Below, one piece after another: positions 6,458 through 9,449 of a stretch of 9,449 nt of DNA. Numbering within the stretch: the stretch's first letter is position 1; every line of letters starts with the position of its first letter. The position numbers and the translations under genes were made by a program. The notes below the pieces were generated by a model, which was not told where the DNA came from, made no database searches, and saw only the letters and a list, made by a program, of their open reading frames with translations. Source of the stretch: UBA6220 sp937870835 (GTDB taxonomy: Bacteria; Patescibacteriota; Minisyncoccia; Minisyncoccales; Minisyncoccaceae); assembly GCA_035421265.1 (NCBI GenBank), contig DAOLWP010000022.1, positions 1-9,449 on the forward strand. The letters are read 5' to 3'.

Positions 6458-6545
6458 AGACGGATTCGAACGCGCAGGCGCGACGGCGCCGAGCGGGGCC
6501 CGCGCGCGGTTTCAGCAGAAACCGACGACGCGGGCGAATCCGTCT
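6458..6545 (+). ncRNA. Candidate structured element, tRNA-Thr type (three-way junction)
   Basis: P1 pairs AGACGGATTCG (6458-6468) with CGAATCCGTCT (6535-6545). P2 has CGC/GCG (6471-6473, 6493-6495), an internal loop GCA/GA, GGCGC/GCGCC (6477-6481, 6486-6490) and loop GACG. P3 has GCCC/GGGC (6498-6501, 6532-6535), an internal loop, CGGTTTC/GAAACCG (6507-6513, 6518-6524) and loop AGCA. The core 6471-6535 is 52/65 GC in an otherwise AT-rich region. The same fold with compensating changes occurs at 9356-9436. Strand is assigned by the sense orientation of the tRNA segment. Whether it acts as RNA or as DNA is unknown; I match it to no named family. Confidence 0.6.
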
Positions 6546-6616
6546 CAATGTTTTACCTCTAACCCGCCCAAAGGGCGGGTATTATTATACAATTAAAATG
6601 CAACGGCAGACGGATT

Positions 6617-6716
6617 NNNNNNNNNNNNNNNNNNNNNNNNNNNNNNNNNNNNNNNNNNNNNNNNNNNNNNNNNNNNNNNNNNNNNNNNNNNNNNNNNNNN
6701 NNNNNNNNNNNNNNNN
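6617..6716. other. Scaffold gap (100 N)
   Basis: Exactly 100 N is a placeholder size. The gap interrupts the second repeat unit within its GC-rich core, from P1 to the start of P3. The true content could be 39 bp, or 39 bp plus any number of further 150-bp units. Confidence 0.97.
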
Positions 6717-6756
6717 GCGGTTTCAGCAGAAACCGACGACGCGGGCGAATCCGTCT
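6717..6756 (+). ncRNA. Second copy of the tRNA-Thr-type element, 5' part in the gap
   Basis: Only the P3 hairpin arm and the tRNA-Thr segment are visible; they match 6506-6545 base for base. The start of the unit (hairpin, linker, antisense segment) is at 6563-6616, before the gap. Confidence 0.55.
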
Positions 6757-6835
6757 CAATGTTTTACCTCTGACCCGCCCAAAGGGCGGGTATTATTATA
6801 CAATTAATATTGCTGCGAAAATGCCTTTAAAAAAT

Positions 6836-6862
6836 TTGACAAATTTTAAAAGACGATATAAT
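6836..6862 (+). promoter_or_regulatory. rRNA promoter upstream of 16S
   Basis: TTGACA (6836-6841) and TATAAT (6857-6862) are both perfect consensus hexamers with a 15-bp spacer. Reading the -10 as TAATAT (6859-6864) gives the usual 17 bp. The start near 6870 would give a leader of about 140 nt to mature 16S. The promoter begins about 30 bp after the array ends. Confidence 0.75.
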
Positions 6863-6957
6863 ATATTAACACCAATTAGGAAATTAGCATTTTGAAAACT
6901 TAACAGCAATCATTATTAAGCAATTAGAATTTTAGGAATACTTAAAAATCTATCGTA

Positions 6958-6982
6958 AGTTTTTTAGAGTTGTTCCGCTATT
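6958..6982 (+). other. 16S processing stem, 5' strand
   Basis: This leader segment pairs over 25 bp with 8566-8590 downstream of 16S: 22 Watson-Crick pairs and 3 G-U pairs (at 6963, 6973 and 6974), with no mismatch. Such a stem enclosing pre-16S is the usual RNase III substrate, so both strands should be on one primary transcript. Confidence 0.75.
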
Positions 6983-7010
6983 CTTTTTAAATTGAATTTC
7001 TCAATTTATT

Positions 7011-8480
<1,470 letters not shown>

Positions 8481-8496
8481 TTTAAATAGTGTCGAT

Positions 8497-8533
8497 TATA
8501 ATTAATTCGCGAGTGATCACTGAATTAATTATA
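8497..8533 (+). other. 12-bp hairpin in the 16S trailer
   Basis: TATAATTAATTC (8497-8508) pairs perfectly with GAATTAATTATA (8522-8533). The 13-nt loop contains the palindrome AGTGATCACT (8512-8521). It lies just past the 16S 3' end, inside the processing stem, and may guide 3' maturation. It has no T tract, so termination is unlikely. Confidence 0.5.
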
Positions 8534-8565
8534 GGGTTATGGCGCGCTTACCAAAAAAGCGAGCT

Positions 8566-8590
8566 AATAGCGGGGCAACTCTAAGAAACT
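8566..8590 (+). other. 16S processing stem, 3' strand
   Basis: This is the partner of 6958-6982. It ends 23 bp before the methyltransferase ATG, so that gene lies just downstream of the pre-16S cut site, most likely on the same primary transcript. Confidence 0.75.
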
Positions 8591-8613
8591 AACTCAAAAT
8601 TGCTTAATCTATA

Positions 8614-9210
8614 ATGCAAAATAAAAGCCCATTTCAATATCGGGTTTTTCATTCTTTATATAAGAACGCGGCTTTAGAAATGTGCCGCGAATGCGAACCA
8701 TTTATTGAATTTAATTCTAAAATTTTAGATTTTGGATGCGGTTCAGGAACTGTCGGCAAACAATTTGCCGATTACTTTCATTCAAAAGTTTTAGGAATTG
8801 ATATTATTGATAATCGCGTTGAGTTAATTGATTTTAAGCAATACGATGGAAAAGACCTTTCTTTTTTGGCTGATAATTCTTTTGATGTAGTTTTAATAAA
8901 TTATGTTTTGCACCACACCAAGGACCCCATTCAATCTTTGAAAGATGTTGTTGCTAAAACAAAAAACACAATCATTATTTATGAGAATTTACCGGAAGGA
9001 AATTTAGCTAAAACCTTGTGTAAATGGCATGGGGTTTCATTTGGGGTTCTTTTTCAAAAAAATTTTGTATCCGGCAAATTTTTTAGTCTAAAAGAATGGG
9101 AAAAGATATTTGCAGATTTGAATTTGAAATTAATTTATGCTAAAACTATGACAGGGTTTAATCCGATGAAAAATACTTTATTTGTTCTTGAAAAAAATAA
9201 AAATTTATAA
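8614..9210 (+). CDS. Class I SAM-dependent methyltransferase
   Basis: This 198-residue protein has the class I Rossmann methyltransferase signature of the Methyltransf_11 type. Motif I is ILDFGCGSGTVG (37-48), binding SAM. Motif II, VLGIDI with Asp63, would contact the ribose. A later strand and helix read DNSFDVVLINYVLHH (87-101), with the HH typical of small-molecule and lipid methyltransferases. The N-terminal 35 residues are a short helical cap. No rRNA-binding domain is attached, so its substrate cannot be told from sequence; an rRNA or tRNA target would fit only by location. It sits between 16S and tRNA-Ile, an unusual place for a protein gene. No Shine-Dalgarno precedes the ATG. Confidence 0.85.
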   Translation: MQNKSPFQYRVFHSLYKNAALEMCRECEPFIEFNSKILDFGCGSGTVGKQFADYFHSKVLGIDIIDNRVELIDFKQYDGKDLSFLADNSFDVVLINYVLHHTKDPIQSLKDVVAKTKNTIIIYENLPEGNLAKTLCKWHGVSFGVLFQKNFVSGKFFSLKEWEKIFADLNLKLIYAKTMTGFNPMKNTLFVLEKNKNL

Positions 9211-9220
9211 TTTTTATTAG

Positions 9221-9294
9221 GGGTGTGTAGCTCAGCTGGTTAGAGCGCGTCACTGATAATGACGAGGTCCCTGGTTCGAGTCCAGGCATACCCA
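9221..9294 (+). tRNA. tRNA-Ile (anticodon GAT)
   Basis: This is a complete 74-nt cloverleaf: acceptor GGGTGTG/CATACCC with one G-T pair, D stem GCTC/GAGC, anticodon stem CGTCA/TGACG with loop CTGATAA (anticodon GAT), and a perfect T stem CCTGG/CCAGG with loop TTCGAGT. The discriminator is A, followed by CCT rather than encoded CCA. tRNA-Ile(GAT) is the usual spacer tRNA between 16S and 23S, so a 23S gene may lie beyond the window. It starts 10 bp after the methyltransferase stop. Confidence 0.96.
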
Positions 9295-9297
9295 CCT

Positions 9298-9343
9298 GTT
9301 AATGTTTTACTCACTTTTGCTTTTGAATGAGAAAATATTTAAC
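9298..9343 (+). terminator. AT-rich hairpin after tRNA-Ile
   Basis: GTTAA/TTAAC, TTTT/AAAA and CTCA/TGAG form a stem of about 13 pairs with small internal loops and a 14-nt loop. It occupies the same place in this unit as the CCCGCCC hairpin in the tRNA-Thr array. Termination is possible but not convincing, since the stem is weak and has no T run after it. Confidence 0.4.
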
Positions 9344-9355
9344 ACACAGGTTTTG

Positions 9356-9436
9356 TGGACGAGAAGCCGCAGCGACGACGGTCGCGAGGCCGGCCTGAGC
9401 GCGGCGTCACCAGACGCCGACGCGAAGGCGAGTCCA
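9356..9436 (+). ncRNA. Candidate structured element, tRNA-Ile type (three-way junction)
   Basis: P1 pairs TGGAC (9356-9360) with GTCCA (9432-9436), perhaps extended by AGGT (9348-9351) with ACCT (9446-9449). P2 has GCC/GGC (9366-9368, 9388-9390), internal loop GCA/GA, GCGAC/GTCGC (9372-9376, 9381-9385) and loop GACG. P3 has GCCT/AGGC (9393-9396, 9426-9429), a GAGCG/ACGCGA segment with possible tandem G-A pairs, CGGCGTC/GACGCCG (9402-9408, 9413-9419) and loop ACCA. The core is 50/64 GC. Helix lengths, the GACG loop and the GCA/GA internal loop match the element at 6458-6545 although the paired bases differ. Confidence 0.6.
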
Positions 9437-9449
9437 GGCATACCCACCT

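Larger units (their letters stand above)
6413..6807. repeat. Tandem array of 150-bp GC-rich units downstream of tRNA-Thr
   Basis: The CCCGCCC-AAA-GGGCGGG hairpin occurs at 6413, 6563 and 6774. The first two are exactly 150 bp apart, with the intervening sequence repeated. The second spacing is 211 bp only because it contains 100 N; identical units would leave 39 real bases in the gap. Each unit runs: hairpin, AT-rich linker, antisense tRNA-Thr segment, GC-rich core, sense tRNA-Thr segment CGAATCCGTCT, then AATGTTTTACCTCT. One complete and one gapped unit are visible. The last hairpin is followed by the start of another linker that diverges near 6808. The long reading frame crossing this region is a by-product of the repeat. 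Confidence 0.88.
9277..9449. repeat. Direct repeat of the tRNA-Ile 3' end flanking a GC-rich unit
   Basis: The 21 bases at 9277-9297, from T-loop C56 through the acceptor and the following CCT, recur without change at 9429-9449, a distance of 152 bp. The second copy ends exactly at the window edge. The unit between them is an AT-rich linker with AATGTTTTAC, then a GC-rich core. This is one unit of a possible tandem array like that after tRNA-Thr. Confidence 0.85.

Noticed and set aside
6458..6545. Integron attC site
   Set aside because: The hairpin shape is suggestive, but there are no RYYYAAC/GTTRRRY core sites, no cassette genes and no integrase in the window.
6397..6545. GC-rich cores as library adapter or foreign contamination
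   Set aside because: They are joined to tRNA-specific segments in both strands, differ between the two loci, and share covarying helices, none of which adapter artefacts would give; only raw reads can exclude it fully.
6400..6807. A long reading frame through the repeat array, with its reverse-strand counterpart
   Set aside because: It crosses the N gap and the noncoding repeat hairpins, repeats itself with the unit, has low-complexity Arg-rich content, and matches no protein family.
6413..6807. CRISPR array
   Set aside because: The whole 150-bp unit is repeated with no unique spacers, and no cas genes are present.
9366..9449. Known self-cleaving ribozyme (HDV-like or hammerhead)
   Set aside because: GGCGA before the 3' strand recalls HDV J4/2, and CTGA...GCGAA recalls a hammerhead, but the needed P1/P1.1 nesting and the CUGANGA/GAAA core are absent in both elements.

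Overview
The window looks like a metagenome scaffold from a bacterium of the Candidate Phyla Radiation (Patescibacteria), probably near the Parcubacteria. The grounds are the AT-rich genome, short single-copy translation genes, a cell-wall hydrolase with a Cys-rich head and coiled coil, tRNA genes without encoded CCA, and a 16S rRNA gene with changes at usually invariant sites. The genetic code appears standard: tsf ends in TGA, and no gene needs a reassigned stop. A 100-N scaffold gap lies at 6617-6716, and the window ends inside a repeat.

Layout. 1-2340: promoter, rplY (bL25), then a secreted coiled-coil/lytic transglycosylase-like protein and a strong hairpin terminator. 2340-3427, minus strand: rpmE (bL31) followed by prfA (RF1), where the RF1 has no domain 1. 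3574-4149: mpg, a 3-methyladenine DNA glycosylase divergent from rpmE. 4429-6396: rpsB, tsf, a small membrane-anchored Lys-rich protein overlapping tsf, and tRNA-Thr(UGU), whose 5' end overlaps the end of that gene. 6397-6807: a GC-rich tandem repeat array. 6836-8590: rRNA promoter, 16S rRNA and its flanking processing stem. 8614-9294: a SAM methyltransferase and tRNA-Ile(GAU). 9277-9449: a second GC-rich element.

The most unusual content is the pair of noncoding elements after the two tRNA genes. Each has a period of about 150 bp (150 at tRNA-Thr, 152 at tRNA-Ile). Each ends in a copy of its own tRNA's 3' part starting at T-loop position C56. Each carries a roughly 65-nt core of about 80% GC that folds into the same three-way junction. 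The two cores differ in sequence, but several helix positions have changed on both sides while keeping pairing (CGC/GCG against GCC/GGC; GGCGC/GCGCC against GCGAC/GTCGC; GCCC/GGGC against GCCT/AGGC), and the loop GACG is conserved. This suggests a selected structured RNA or DNA element tied to tRNA 3' ends. Its function is unknown.

Two features of the translation apparatus also stand out. The 16S 3' end reads GGATCA followed by TTTATTTT instead of the anti-Shine-Dalgarno CCTCC, and none of the genes here has a recognisable Shine-Dalgarno. RF1 starts exactly at the domain 1/2 boundary. Most protein genes here (bL25, bL31, uS2, EF-Ts, RF1) serve translation, alongside 16S rRNA and two tRNAs.
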